64,000 nt of DNA from Acidobacteriota bacterium (GCA_003385635.1 QQUY01000001.1:1837001-1901000), one strand, 5' to 3'; shown: positions 9,883 to 18,554, numbered from the stretch's first letter. Program-made: numbers and translations. The notes: generated from the sequence alone by a model not told the origin.

Positions 9883-10470
9883 CTAACGCGCGGCAGTTTG
9901 TAGCGTGCGTTCGTAAGTTTCGATCGCTTGACCCGCCTGACCGCCTTCGCGGTTGAACCACATCCCCACCGTAGTCATACCCGCAAGGCCAAACCCGAAT
10001 CCCCAGCCATGAGCAGGCTGGCTCGCAAAGTAATTACTAAACGGCCCGGTCATCGCCGTGATGTACATGATCGTGTAACCATAACCCGGCGCGAGACTTC
10101 CAAAGGTGAGTCGGCCCATTGTGTTGTGAAGGTCGTTCATACTAAAGGGCGTTTCAGTCTCGATCGGGCTGAACGAAAGGAACGCCGCAGCGCCATAGGC
10201 CAGGACCGCAAAACCTTTCTCAAGTTTCGGATATGTCTGCAGGAGCTTTGCCAACTTGTCAGTCTTAGCCAGTTTGCCGCCTTGTTTGGCAAGCTGACCC
10301 AGGTCGAGGCCTCCTCCGATCCCCGCCCCGTGATAACGACAATTCATTAATAGCCCGGCGGACTTGCTCTGAAAGAAGAAAAGGAACGATCCCCCTGCGA
10401 TTACCTCGCCCCCGGCCAGGCTCGCAATGCAACATACTTCCCAGTCACTTGCTTTCGTTACATAACTCAT
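9883..10470 (-). CDS. Hypothetical protein, family not recognised
   Basis: 195 residues, single gene, convergent with the racemase gene. An AGGGG ribosome-binding site lies 6 nt before the ATG at 10470. The sequence is rich in Gly and aromatic residues (GGSFLFFFQSK, GYGYTIMYITAMTG, HGWGFGFGLAGM) with two or three moderately hydrophobic stretches (about residues 85-100 and 155-172), but no clean signal peptide and no catalytic motif I recognise. It could be a small membrane-associated or secreted protein. Coding character and ribosome-binding site make it likely real; the function is unknown. Confidence 0.6.
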   Translation of the reverse strand: MSYVTKASDWEVCCIASLAGGEVIAGGSFLFFFQSKSAGLLMNCRYHGAGIGGGLDLGQLAKQGGKLAKTDKLAKLLQTYPKLEKGFAVLAYGAAAFLSFSPIETETPFSMNDLHNTMGRLTFGSLAPGYGYTIMYITAMTGPFSNYFASQPAHGWGFGFGLAGMTTVGMWFNREGGQAGQAIETYERTLQTAAR

Positions 10471-10741
10471 AAGGTACCCCTGTGGTGGTGGTTAAATTTG
10501 ACCTTCTTCCCCGGTATTGGTGGCGAAGGGCCTGCGTCGGTCCTGCAGAGTCTGAGTTCCCGCTGATCCGAGGCGAACCGCTTCCAGGGCTTAATTCACA
10601 AGGCGGCCACGACCGATTGAGGGTCTTTATATCCGTCCCCAATTTCAAAGTCAACAAATTCGGCTCCGGATCCAGACCCCGGGGCCGTTTTTCGTGACGT
10701 TCGTCTTCCTATCTTTCGTACGTCCCTTAAACCCTCGGCAA

Positions 10742-10970
10742 GAGAAAGGAGACACAGATGAACACGGATGGAGGCGATTGATAATTGATAATTGTGAATG
10801 GATAGTTCCGGCTTCCAGGTTTCGAGTTTCGAGTTCCAGGTTTCGAATTCCGGATAGGCTTCATAGTTAGCTCAAGATTCAAACTGGACGCGAGGGTGAG
10901 TTGGCGGAAACGCGACCGTAAGGGAGCGTGCCTAAGCGGGACGCGAAAGTTCGATTGATAAATGGGAATA
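10742..10970. repeat. Mosaic intergenic repeat island A
   Basis: The spacer after the unknown gene is built from modules found again elsewhere in the window. First comes a GACACAGATGAACACGGATG unit, then ATTGATAATTG-type units, then degenerate GTTTCGAGTTCC heptads. Last is a longer block (10851-10970) that recurs with few changes at 33977-34096. Its 48-bp core at 10903-10950 starts GGCGGAAACGCGACCG and ends GGGACGCGAAAGT; the same core is at 34029-34076 and 34366-34413. Frames translated from this DNA are not genes. Confidence 0.85.
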
Positions 10971-11137
10971 AATAATCCCAGCCTCCGAATTCGCCAATTA
11001 CCTGAATTCAGGATCATCGGCGATCAGTTCATTTTCTCAATTTTTAATTCTCGATTCTCAGTTTCCGCAACCTGTCCGTCTTATCCGTGTTGTTGGTTTT
11101 CTGCTTCATTACCTACCGAACAGCCTTCGCTTAACCA

Positions 11138-11166
11138 GTGAAAACGGTATACATCCTGTGTATAAT
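11138..11166 (+). promoter_or_regulatory. Candidate sigma-70-like promoter for the caspase-fold gene
   Basis: A perfect TATAAT lies at 11161-11166, about 45 bp before the start codon at 11213. The -35 region around 11138 (GTGAAA) is weak. Position and -10 match are the only support. Confidence 0.4.
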
Positions 11167-11212
11167 TACTTGCTTGCTGCGTGTTTTCGTTTCGTTTTGA
11201 AGGAGGTCCCGG

Positions 11213-11821
11213 ATGATCGTCAATCTGATCGATTCCGAAAGCGGAAACTCAACACTGCCTGCGGCGAGACGATCTACTGCGGGCACCAGAGTTGCGGTCA
11301 TAGACGTCTACAGTACGATGTCGCTGGAGTCCATTCTTGACCGGGTCATCAGTGCCTGTACTCACCCGAGATCGATCTGGCTCTTGCGGATCATGTCACA
11401 CGGCACGTCTGGTCACATCAGCATTGGAAAACACGGGATCTCCAGGTACAACTGCCACGAACTTCAGGCGCTCAGGGACTATATGACCCCGGGCGGGATC
11501 GGGGTGGCGGTTCATTCCTGCGGACCGGCCAGCGACACTTACATCACAAGGAATCCCGAGGGATGGTTTGAAGAGCTGATAACAGGGGATAACTCGTGTA
11601 CTATTCCGGGCACGATAGCGCCGGGCGGCGGTTCCGGTGTCAACTTCCTGAGGCAGATCGCGAAGTTCATGGATTGCCCGGTTCGAGGGGGCGTGCATAC
11701 GCAACGACCGGATTCCGAATTCCGGTTTGAAGGGGTAACGATCGCTGTAAGTCCGAGGGGCGCTGCGATGGCCGTCCCGGACAAAGGAAGACTCGCATTG
11801 GATACGACGCGGATCTTCTAA
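11213..11821 (+). CDS. Caspase-fold/DUF4347-like protein of unknown function
   Basis: 202 residues, start fixed by a strong AAGGAGG ribosome-binding site 7 nt upstream of the ATG. The core looks like a clan-CD (caspase-like) alpha/beta fold: IWLLRIMSHGTSGHISIG (about residues 60-80) supplies a His-Gly pair after a beta-strand, and GIGVAVHSCGPAS (about 98-112) supplies a Cys at the end of the next strand, as in DUF4347 and CHAT-like proteins. No repeats or signal peptide are visible. If the dyad is active it would be a cysteine peptidase; the glycine-rich middle (TIAPGGGSGVNF) is unlike classic caspases. It stands alone between two repeat islands. The fold is inferred from motif spacing only. 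Confidence 0.65.
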   Translation: MIVNLIDSESGNSTLPAARRSTAGTRVAVIDVYSTMSLESILDRVISACTHPRSIWLLRIMSHGTSGHISIGKHGISRYNCHELQALRDYMTPGGIGVAVHSCGPASDTYITRNPEGWFEELITGDNSCTIPGTIAPGGGSGVNFLRQIAKFMDCPVRGGVHTQRPDSEFRFEGVTIAVSPRGAAMAVPDKGRLALDTTRIF

Positions 11822-11984
11822 CCATTTCCTGCTTCCTGGTCAATGTTCCTTGCTCCCTGGTCAACGCTCCCTGACGGTTGCGTTTCCGCCTACGATCGTC
11901 GCCGTTCTTTTCTCGGAACTCGGAACCCGAAACCCGGCACTCAGAGCGGTCCCGTTTCAGCCGCTGATTGCGCGGACGAATGAG

Positions 11985-12215
11985 TAAGGACACGGATAAA
12001 CGCAGATGGAAGGATTGATAATTGAAAATTGGGAATGGAGGGTTAAGCGAGTTCGTGCGGTCTCACCCTTATAAACAACGGCTACAGAAAGAAGGACACG
12101 GATAAACACAGATGGTTTGGGATTACTCGGTAGGACGGCGTCAAAGTAAAATCCGTCATCCGTGAGAATCCGTGGCTTCATCCGTGTTTATCTGTGTCCA
12201 CTTCCGTGAGAATCC
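11985..12215. repeat. Mosaic repeat island B with ~106-bp hairpin element
   Basis: Contains GGACACGGATAAACGCAGAT followed by ATTGATAATTGAAAATTGGG, then a block shared with 27676-27755 (GTGCGGTCTCA..., ATAAACAAC, GCTACAGAAAG). A palindromic element at 12094-12199 has left arm GGACACGGATAAACACAGAT and right arm ATCCGTGTTTATCTGTGTCC, enclosing a conserved TTTGGGATTACTCG and CCGTGAGAATCCGTGGC. A second CCGTGAGAATCCGTGGC follows at 12204-12220. Confidence 0.85.
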
Positions 12216-12333
12216 GTGGCTGATTTGCCTATCTTTTACCTATAAGAAAGCTTACCTCCTAAACCTGTCAGATCTTTCTATGCACCAGTCATAAGGCCCT
12301 GGACCGGACCAGGAACTTTTCGTCTCGTGTAGA

Positions 12334-14811
12334 ATGGGTTCAGTTTCATCAACTCCCAAGTCCTTTGAAAAAACCGCCATGAAAGATCCGATCAAGAATA
12401 CGGAAACAGAAGACAGTTCTTCCTTTCGATCGAAAATACACCTCACCCTACGGCTCTTATACTATCTACGGCTCCAATTCCTAGGGGTGCTGTTCCTATT
12501 ACTGTTCCCGTTGGTCGGTCTGTTCCTTCAGCGGCAGCTGTTTCTCGGACTGTTTGACTTGAGCCGGGGCTACGATCTCGACGGCCTGCCCGACAAGTAC
12601 CAGCTATTGGCCATCTTCCTCGCATCTTTGGCACTGTTCTTTCTCAGCTGGTCACTTGTATTAACTTCCAAGACGATCCTGTTTTACGGCGGAGACCGGT
12701 TCGGACTCAGCCATCGAATCTCAGTGCGCGCGACGAGCAGGAATTTCAATCTCCTCTTCTTTTTTATCGGAGTCGGTCTCACGGTACCGTTTCACCTTGC
12801 GATATTCACCGTGACCTTTGAGCAGGATAGAGGGTCTTACTCTTTCTGGGCCTCGCTACTGGCGGTGGCAGCTGCGTTCCTAGCATTCTTGATTGTCACG
12901 GCTCTCGTGGAGTACTTCCATCGTGCAAACATTACCGACCAAAGGGACGCCAAGAGCACGAGAGGATTTGTGTTCCCCTTCTCGACACGGATTACGCGGT
13001 CGAGAGAAAGCAAGAAGAGATTTTCTTTTCTGACCTACCCTTTCAAACTTTTCGAGTCCTATTTCCTGCGGCTGCCGCCACAGACTCTTAGGGGATACGT
13101 TCGAGGCAAAGAAGATGAAGAGAGGCTTAACCCCGAACACCTGCTCAACATGCTCTTCTTTGCCTCTTTTCTTGTGATCTTCGGACTAGTTGGAGTGGCG
13201 GTACCGCTCTTGATAAGAAACCTCTCCGGCAATGCGAACTTGTTTGCGCCGACGATCGTGAGCATCGTTCTCCAGGCAGCCCTGGTGTTGTGGATTCTGG
13301 CAGGCGTGTTCTTCTACCTGGACGGGACGTGGCTGCCCACCAGCCTGTCAGTCGTGATCTTCTTCATTGCTGTTGCCTTTGGACTCTACCTTTTCAACCC
13401 TGTGCTCTCGTCGGTCAATTCTCATTGGCGGTCAGCGCACTTTTATCACGGCGACAGATCCGCCATTGCCCCTGAAGGATTAAAGACACCCAGAGAGATG
13501 ATCCTCAGGAATGATCCCGCGTCCGAATCCCGCGAGTTCGTAGTCCTCGTCGCCGCCGAGGGCGGGGGCATACAGGCGGCCGCCTGGACAGCCCGGGTTA
13601 TCACCGGCCTGGAGCAGAAGTGCATGGAGATCTACAAGGAGGCGGGAGTTAAATATGCAGGCCAGTGTTCTCGTCGTATTCGATTGATCAGCGGTGCGTC
13701 GGGCGGAAGCGTGGGAGCAATGTTCGTTGCCGCTTCATTTGGCGAGCAAGGTCTGCCGGCTGACAAGCCGGCTCTCGACGCGATTGTGACCCGCGCGTCG
13801 AAATCCAGTCTTGATGCTGCAGCGTGGGGCCTGGTCTATCCCGATTCAGCACGTTTCCTCGGGCTGCCGATGTATTCCGGATGGAGCCGCGGGGTGGCCC
13901 TGGAAAAACAATGGGAAAGAAACAGCACCGGGACCGAGTCGCAGTTTCACGTCGCGCGAGATTCAAAAGCGACCCTGGATCGCTGGGGCAGTCAAAGATT
14001 CAGACCCTCCCTGATCTTCAATGCGACGATCGTCGAGACCGGTGAGAGGTTGTTGATCACGGATACCGCGTTCGAATCCGACGGCGGTTGCAAACTGGAC
14101 CACAAACACTCTCACCAGCCTACCTTCCGGGAGCTGACCCGGAACTGCGGCAACATTGATCTCCGTGTTTCGACCGCTGCAAGACTATCTTCATCGTTCC
14201 CTTTCGTATCCCCGACCTCGAGCGGCTTGTTCGAGAATTCCAAGCCCTGTGTCGAATCGTCTTTGCACATCGCCGATGGCGGGTATCACGACAACTTCGG
14301 AACGGCGAGCCTCATAGACTGGCTTGAAGAAGCATTGTCCGGGATCGAAGAAGAACAGCTGATCGGGCAGAAGTTCCTGATAATCCAGATCACTTCGGAG
14401 CAGAACTCACCTTCAGTAACGGGCCGAAAGCCGCGGTCCGATCTTCTCCTTCAATGGTATTCACCTCTGTTGACGCTAAACAACATCCGGTCCGAGGCCC
14501 AACGCTCGACATCCGCGAGCGATCTCAAGGACTTCCAGAGGTACTGGAATGCGAAACTTCTAAACGTCGTAGCCGGCTCGGAGGAAGTGGTACCAGTGTT
14601 CGAGAGGCCGGTCAGTGTGGTCGAATTCGATTTCCGGGGAGGTCCCGATGAGAATCCCCCGCTATCTTGGCATCTGACGCCCGGCCAGAAGGCAAACATC
14701 CAAAAGGAATGGAACAAGCACTCGGGAGCCGATGGAAACAATGAGTCAGAAGCGATGAAGGAGTTCAAACGCTTCCTCTGTTATGCGGAGGAGGGTCTGA
14801 AATGTGGATAG
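12334..14811 (+). CDS. Polytopic membrane protein with patatin-like phospholipase domain
   Basis: 825 residues. The N-terminal half is membrane-embedded, with about six or seven hydrophobic segments (roughly residues 47-70, 88-110, 135-158, 168-190, 270-293, 315-335, 342-360). The C-terminal half (about 395-800) is patatin-like: the oxyanion-hole glycines in AAEGGGIQAAAW, the nucleophile serine in SGASGGSVGAMF (GxSxG) and the catalytic Asp in DGGYHDNFG. Patatins hydrolyse acyl chains of membrane lipids; some are effectors of immunity, others are housekeeping enzymes, and nothing adjacent decides this. The start is uncertain: ATG at 12334 has no clear ribosome-binding site, and a second ATG at 12379 is equally possible. 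Confidence 0.85.
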   Translation: MGSVSSTPKSFEKTAMKDPIKNTETEDSSSFRSKIHLTLRLLYYLRLQFLGVLFLLLFPLVGLFLQRQLFLGLFDLSRGYDLDGLPDKYQLLAIFLASLALFFLSWSLVLTSKTILFYGGDRFGLSHRISVRATSRNFNLLFFFIGVGLTVPFHLAIFTVTFEQDRGSYSFWASLLAVAAAFLAFLIVTALVEYFHRANITDQRDAKSTRGFVFPFSTRITRSRESKKRFSFLTYPFKLFESYFLRLPPQTLRGYVRGKEDEERLNPEHLLNMLFFASFLVIFGLVGVAVPLLIRNLSGNANLFAPTIVSIVLQAALVLWILAGVFFYLDGTWLPTSLSVVIFFIAVAFGLYLFNPVLSSVNSHWRSAHFYHGDRSAIAPEGLKTPREMILRNDPASESREFVVLVAAEGGGIQAAAWTARVITGLEQKCMEIYKEAGVKYAGQCSRRIRLISGASGGSVGAMFVAASFGEQGLPADKPALDAIVTRASKSSLDAAAWGLVYPDSARFLGLPMYSGWSRGVALEKQWERNSTGTESQFHVARDSKATLDRWGSQRFRPSLIFNATIVETGERLLITDTAFESDGGCKLDHKHSHQPTFRELTRNCGNIDLRVSTAARLSSSFPFVSPTSSGLFENSKPCVESSLHIADGGYHDNFGTASLIDWLEEALSGIEEEQLIGQKFLIIQITSEQNSPSVTGRKPRSDLLLQWYSPLLTLNNIRSEAQRSTSASDLKDFQRYWNAKLLNVVAGSEEVVPVFERPVSVVEFDFRGGPDENPPLSWHLTPGQKANIQKEWNKHSGADGNNESEAMKEFKRFLCYAEEGLKCG

Positions 14812-14904
14812 CCGGAGTATGTTATGCCTGTCCTACTTGAGCTTCGTGCTGCTTTGTGGTTCTTCGTGGTTAATCTCTTTCTTCAATCCCTCATCACTCG
14901 ACAG

Positions 14905-15318
14905 TTATTCGGAATCGACGGCTTTCAAAGCTAACCTGCAAGGAGTCCAGACGATCGCGTCGTTAGGCGGGTTAGTCAAACTTTCATTGAATCTGATCGT
15001 GAACTTCTGGCCATTCCGCGCGATCAAATTCCAGTTGCCGCGATGATTGCGGAACGAGGCGGGATCGAAAAGGTCCTGCAATTCCTTTTGAAACTCAGAT
15101 TCGTTCCAGAAGATCTCAAAGTTTGTCGGTGAATCTATGGTGAACTCCAAACCTAAGGTTCGAAGAAAGTCCATCTGGTTTTTAATAGTCTGACCAAGCC
15201 TGATTCCCGGATTCAAATCGTAGAACTCGTCCCAACTGGAGTAACGCGTTTTGTCTGTATTGTCCGAACGTATCGTGTTCTTAGTTCCTTTCAAGCGCTT
15301 ATTATCTATCTGTTTCAT
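14905..15318 (-). CDS. Hypothetical protein downstream of the GmrSD-like gene
   Basis: 137 residues, start ATG at 15318, only 25 bp after the stop of the DUF262-AlbA_2 gene on the same strand, so probably co-transcribed. The protein is soluble, has no signal peptide, and contains a mixed alpha/beta segment (RLGQTIKNQMDFLRTLGLEF, NFEIFWNESEFQKELQDLF) and a C-terminal tail with NPPNDAIVWTPCRLALKAV. I recognise no family. Its position suggests an accessory to the restriction-type gene, which is inference. Confidence 0.6.
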   Translation of the reverse strand: MKQIDNKRLKGTKNTIRSDNTDKTRYSSWDEFYDLNPGIRLGQTIKNQMDFLRTLGLEFTIDSPTNFEIFWNESEFQKELQDLFDPASFRNHRGNWNLIARNGQKFTIRFNESLTNPPNDAIVWTPCRLALKAVDSE

Positions 15319-15343
15319 CGTGCAAATCTCTCGGATCTCGCAA

Positions 15344-17596
15344 TCAAAACCGCTGCCTGATGTATTCCTGGGTCTCGCTTGCGAGCAGTTCCGTGCTCGA
15401 AGGTCCCGTGCGTATGAAGAATTTCTCTGAGTTCCCGTCCTTCAGGAATACAGGAGACGGAGACGGCTCGCATTCGACCATCATTACCCTCTCATCCTCG
15501 TGGTAATCAAAATGGGCGTGGACAAGAGTCGAAACATTGGTTCCAAGACGGCTCTTGATGATGTTGAACAGATGGAGACTCATCTTGTCCTCATTCGGAA
15601 AACCGTCCTGCCCGATGCCGACCGGACTGCCGTCATCTGAAACGCCGACCACAAGCGTCCCGCCTCTCGTATTCAGAAAACCGGCAAGGGTCTTCAGGAC
15701 AGCGAATTCCATTCGGGGATCTACATTTCTGGTATGAAGATTCGTACGAAGTGTGGACTTGAACTCGATTGCTTCCGATTCTCCTGTATCAAGCAGCGCT
15801 TGGAGGTCGATCGTCACAGACGCGTCATCCTCTGACCTATCTCTTACCAAAGTCTCATACCCGCGCCTTATAACATCCGCGATCAACTCCCTTCGCTTTT
15901 CGAGAAAGTCCGCGTATTCCATATTCTCCCATCCGAGGAAAAGCGCGTGGTCGCTGTACATCTCCTTGATCTCGCTCGTAGTGAACCGCTCAAGCATTGG
16001 CGGGAGATACTCGGAAGGCGGCTTCGAAGAAGCGTCCGAGTTATCCTTCCATTCCACGAAGGCATAGTTCGCGATCTGATTTGTGTCGCGTGTGGACGTA
16101 AGACCAAGAGTTGCGAGGTGGGCTTTTGGAAACAGATGGTGCCGTTCCACGGCAGACCTATTGGCATTCACGGAAGGGTCCATCAGGTCAGAGATCTTTG
16201 TCATTGAGAACAGCGCTCTGGCATCGAGCAGAACCAGCGCGGCATTGTAGGCATAAAGCGAAGGACTTCGCGGGGATGACGTAGCCAGGTCGTTCGGCAA
16301 TGTTACCGACCAGAAATCCGACGTTAGGGCGACTTCACAAACCCGATTCAGGACCCTTACGAACCCTTCGGGAGTGTCTACGCCGCGAAGCTGGGCAAGA
16401 TCAAATTCCATTCTTGATTCCGGAGAACCTGTGAACCTGCCCGTCACGCTCGACATAAAGAACCAACGGGCGAGCGTCCTCCGAAGCTCAAACTCTTCCA
16501 CCCTGTATTCAGTTCGGCCGATCAGGTACAGAATGTAAGAGAAAATAAGGTTGTTGTAGGAACTGACCATCTTGCTGCTCCGGAATCCGGCCATACGCAG
16601 GCAGCCCATGAAGTCGTGCCAGTACTGAAGGTTAAGCGATCTCTCCTGTGCATCCTTCAGCAGATCAAACTGCTGATCCCGCCTCTCAGCGCTGAATTTC
16701 TCAGTCTCAAGGTCCTTTCCGCGCAGGATGGAGTACACGTACTTGAGCCTGGCCCTCTTAAACGCGACGCCGACGGACGCCCTCAGCAACTGATCCGGTC
16801 TTGGCTCAATGAAGTAATTGAACGAGCTTGCAGTGCCTTTCGTTGGCTTCCTGGCATCCCGGCAGAAGTCTTCCAACTGGGTGCGCCCTTCGTCCCAGAA
16901 GACAGACATCAGCGTCAGAATGAAGTCCGCCTGGTTAAGGGGGGTGCCTTTGCTGTTGATCCTTACGAATACATCGGACACATCCTCGTCCGATATGTCA
17001 GCGGCGAGTTCGAGCGCGGTGAAGGGGTAGGTCATCAGGCGCTGAAGCTTGTTCAGACGGTCCTGGATCTTTCGCTGTTCTTCAGGGCTGACCTCTCTGG
17101 TCGCTTCTAGTCTTTCCAGATACTCCCTTGCGACCTCAAACAACCCGTGATCCGCGCTCCAAAGCTGCGAGATATCCGGCAGAAATGCGGCGTCCTTCCT
17201 GATCGCGGCGTCGATTACCTCAAATCTCTCTTCGAGAGGATTGAATGCTATCTGGATATTCTCGGTCTCAAAATTATCCCGAACGACCGGCACACTGTTG
17301 ACGACCGCATACAAAGACGTAAGCCTTTGCTGACCATCGACTATCACAAGCCTTGGAACTTTCTGCTTGTCGTCCGTCCCGATCTGCTTGTCGCCTACTT
17401 TCTCGTACGCGTTCTGCCAGAACAGGAAGTACCCGACCGGATAACCCTTGTACATCGAATCGAAGAGGTCGCGCACCTTGTTGTTCTTCCAGACAAACGG
17501 CCTTTGGATATCGGGGAGCCCGATCTCGCCCAGCGAGATGTATCGGATAAGGGAATTGAGATCGTAATCGACTTTCGTGAAGACTGTTTCGCTCAT
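15344..17596 (-). CDS. GmrSD-like DUF262/HNH nuclease fused to AlbA_2 (Schlafen) domain
   Basis: 750 residues. The N-terminal DUF262/ParB-like domain (about 10-230) shows IGLPDIQRPFVWKNNKVRDL and VIVDGQQRLTSLYAV, the DGQQR nucleotide-binding signature of GmrS-type enzymes. A middle region ends in an HNH-like DUF1524 core (ERHHLFPKAHL, then NQIANYAFVEWKDN, about 480-530). The C-terminus (about 605-740) is an AlbA_2/Schlafen-type domain: SEAIEFKSTLR, then FLNTRGGTLVVGVSDDG. GmrSD enzymes are type IV, modification-dependent restriction systems; AlbA_2 domains bind nucleic acid and occur in other antiviral proteins. The gene is the first of a two-gene unit and borders the defence island. Defence role is inferred from family. 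Confidence 0.88.
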   Translation of the reverse strand: MSETVFTKVDYDLNSLIRYISLGEIGLPDIQRPFVWKNNKVRDLFDSMYKGYPVGYFLFWQNAYEKVGDKQIGTDDKQKVPRLVIVDGQQRLTSLYAVVNSVPVVRDNFETENIQIAFNPLEERFEVIDAAIRKDAAFLPDISQLWSADHGLFEVAREYLERLEATREVSPEEQRKIQDRLNKLQRLMTYPFTALELAADISDEDVSDVFVRINSKGTPLNQADFILTLMSVFWDEGRTQLEDFCRDARKPTKGTASSFNYFIEPRPDQLLRASVGVAFKRARLKYVYSILRGKDLETEKFSAERRDQQFDLLKDAQERSLNLQYWHDFMGCLRMAGFRSSKMVSSYNNLIFSYILYLIGRTEYRVEEFELRRTLARWFFMSSVTGRFTGSPESRMEFDLAQLRGVDTPEGFVRVLNRVCEVALTSDFWSVTLPNDLATSSPRSPSLYAYNAALVLLDARALFSMTKISDLMDPSVNANRSAVERHHLFPKAHLATLGLTSTRDTNQIANYAFVEWKDNSDASSKPPSEYLPPMLERFTTSEIKEMYSDHALFLGWENMEYADFLEKRRELIADVIRRGYETLVRDRSEDDASVTIDLQALLDTGESEAIEFKSTLRTNLHTRNVDPRMEFAVLKTLAGFLNTRGGTLVVGVSDDGSPVGIGQDGFPNEDKMSLHLFNIIKSRLGTNVSTLVHAHFDYHEDERVMMVECEPSPSPVFLKDGNSEKFFIRTGPSSTELLASETQEYIRQRF

Positions 17597-17763
17597 AACT
17601 TGTCTAATAGAAGGTGGAATTAGTACTCGGCAATGGTAGGCGAACTACAGTTTGCACGATCGCGACCGAAAACGTGTAGTTCTTGACGCGGAACCGCTTG
17701 CCGAGCGCCTCGAATGACTCAATTCTCCACTCTTAAATATCAATTGCCTCAGTACTCTGTCCT

Positions 17764-17784
17764 CATCACTCATCACTCATCACT
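17764..17784. repeat. Three tandem CATCACT heptamers
   Basis: Three perfect copies of the 7-mer CATCACT at 17764-17770, 17771-17777 and 17778-17784. They abut the point where homology of the hsdR remnant ends. Between 17597 and 17763 I see no gene. Confidence 0.8.
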
Positions 17785-17787
17785 TCT

Positions 17788-17967
17788 TTGGCCGTCCTCG
17801 ACCGCGCGGCGCATGTCAAAAACGCTTATGTAATCGCCGAACACCGCGCGCGTGTTCGCGTCCTGCAGTTCGATCGGGGTTCCGGTGAAGCCTATGAACG
17901 AGGCGTGCGGAAGAGCGTCCCGCATATGCCGCGCGTAGCCGTCGATGAGCGATTTGTCCCGCTCATA
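17788..17967 (-). pseudogene. Remnant of a type I restriction HsdR motor subunit
   Basis: One frame on this strand encodes about 60 residues that match the middle of Hsd[21 protein letters not shown], then [30 protein letters not shown]. Equivalent residues are in the intact HsdR at 55934-59104 ([28 protein letters not shown]), but the two differ at many positions, so this comes from a different type I system. Upstream the frame hits a stop after about ten unrelated codons; downstream it runs into CATCACT repeats and stops. The scrap has no start and cannot work alone. Together with the hsdM scrap at 27024-27212 it brackets the defence island. Confidence 0.85.
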
Positions 17968-18045
17968 CGTTTGCCCGCATGCGCTAGTTATCTGACTTCA
18001 GAAATGTGCCTACTTCTCCTTTAATTTGCGGTCTGTAGTCTTTCG

Positions 18046-18552
18046 TCATCGGTCTTCTGATTGTTTCTTTATCGCTCTTGCTAACTCCCTTTGGTTCCAC
18101 CTGACGACTGGCACCTTGTGATCAATTACCGCCTTTGGCAGACGCGCCGGAGGATCGTCCCCTTTGTGCATCGCCACGACGCCTTTGCCCATGGCGATAC
18201 TCTCGCGGATTTCCCAATCGACCCATTTACTGTCCGCAGTCTTGTCGGAGACATATACGACGGTGACCGAGCACTGCCGTATGCGCTCGCGAATACCACG
18301 TTTGATGTACTCGGCTTTTTCGCTATTGTATGGCTCCCTTAGAGACCAATCATTGAACTCGATGTCCGAATTCTGATTCTTGGCCTGCCCGCGAAGCATC
18401 TTCACGTCGTTTAGGTCTTCCTCGACGAAACTAATGAACACATTGCATTTCCCGGTTGAGCCTGGGTCTTTCATGGATTTCTTGGCCTTCTGTTCCAAGG
18501 CCTTCAATTCATCAAGCGTCAAACCACGACCGCCGCCACCTCCTCCTCCCAT
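18046..18552 (-). CDS. TIR-like (MTH538/ThsB-type) protein with polyglycine N-terminus
   Basis: 168 residues from the ATG at 18552, which is preceded by a perfect AAGGAGG embedded in the last codons of the QueC-like gene; the two genes are 2 nt apart. The protein begins Met-Gly7-Arg-Gly, encoded by mixed glycine codons (GGA, GGT, GGC), then a basic helix. The TIR-like fold follows: CNVFISFVEEDLNDV (about 36-50), EFNDWSLREPYNS, CSVTVVYVSDKTADSKWV and the WVDWEI motif, where Glu114 matches the catalytic glutamate of NAD-processing TIR domains. This TIR subclass (DUF1863) includes Thoeris ThsB, which makes cyclic ADP-ribose-type signals. It is the last gene of the QueC/TGT/OGG run. The exposed polyglycine end is unusual. 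Enzymatic role is inferred from family. Confidence 0.85.
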   Translation of the reverse strand: MGGGGGGGRGLTLDELKALEQKAKKSMKDPGSTGKCNVFISFVEEDLNDVKMLRGQAKNQNSDIEFNDWSLREPYNSEKAEYIKRGIRERIRQCSVTVVYVSDKTADSKWVDWEIRESIAMGKGVVAMHKGDDPPARLPKAVIDHKVPVVRWNQRELARAIKKQSEDR

Positions 18553-18554
18553 AA

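Noticed and set aside
12334..14811. CapV-type CBASS effector
   Set aside because: A patatin domain alone is not enough: the protein has a large polytopic membrane half, stands alone, and no CD-NTase is nearby.
17788..18024. Plus-strand 78-codon frame over the hsdR remnant
   Set aside because: The minus strand encodes clear HsdR motifs in the same DNA, so the plus-strand frame is its shadow.
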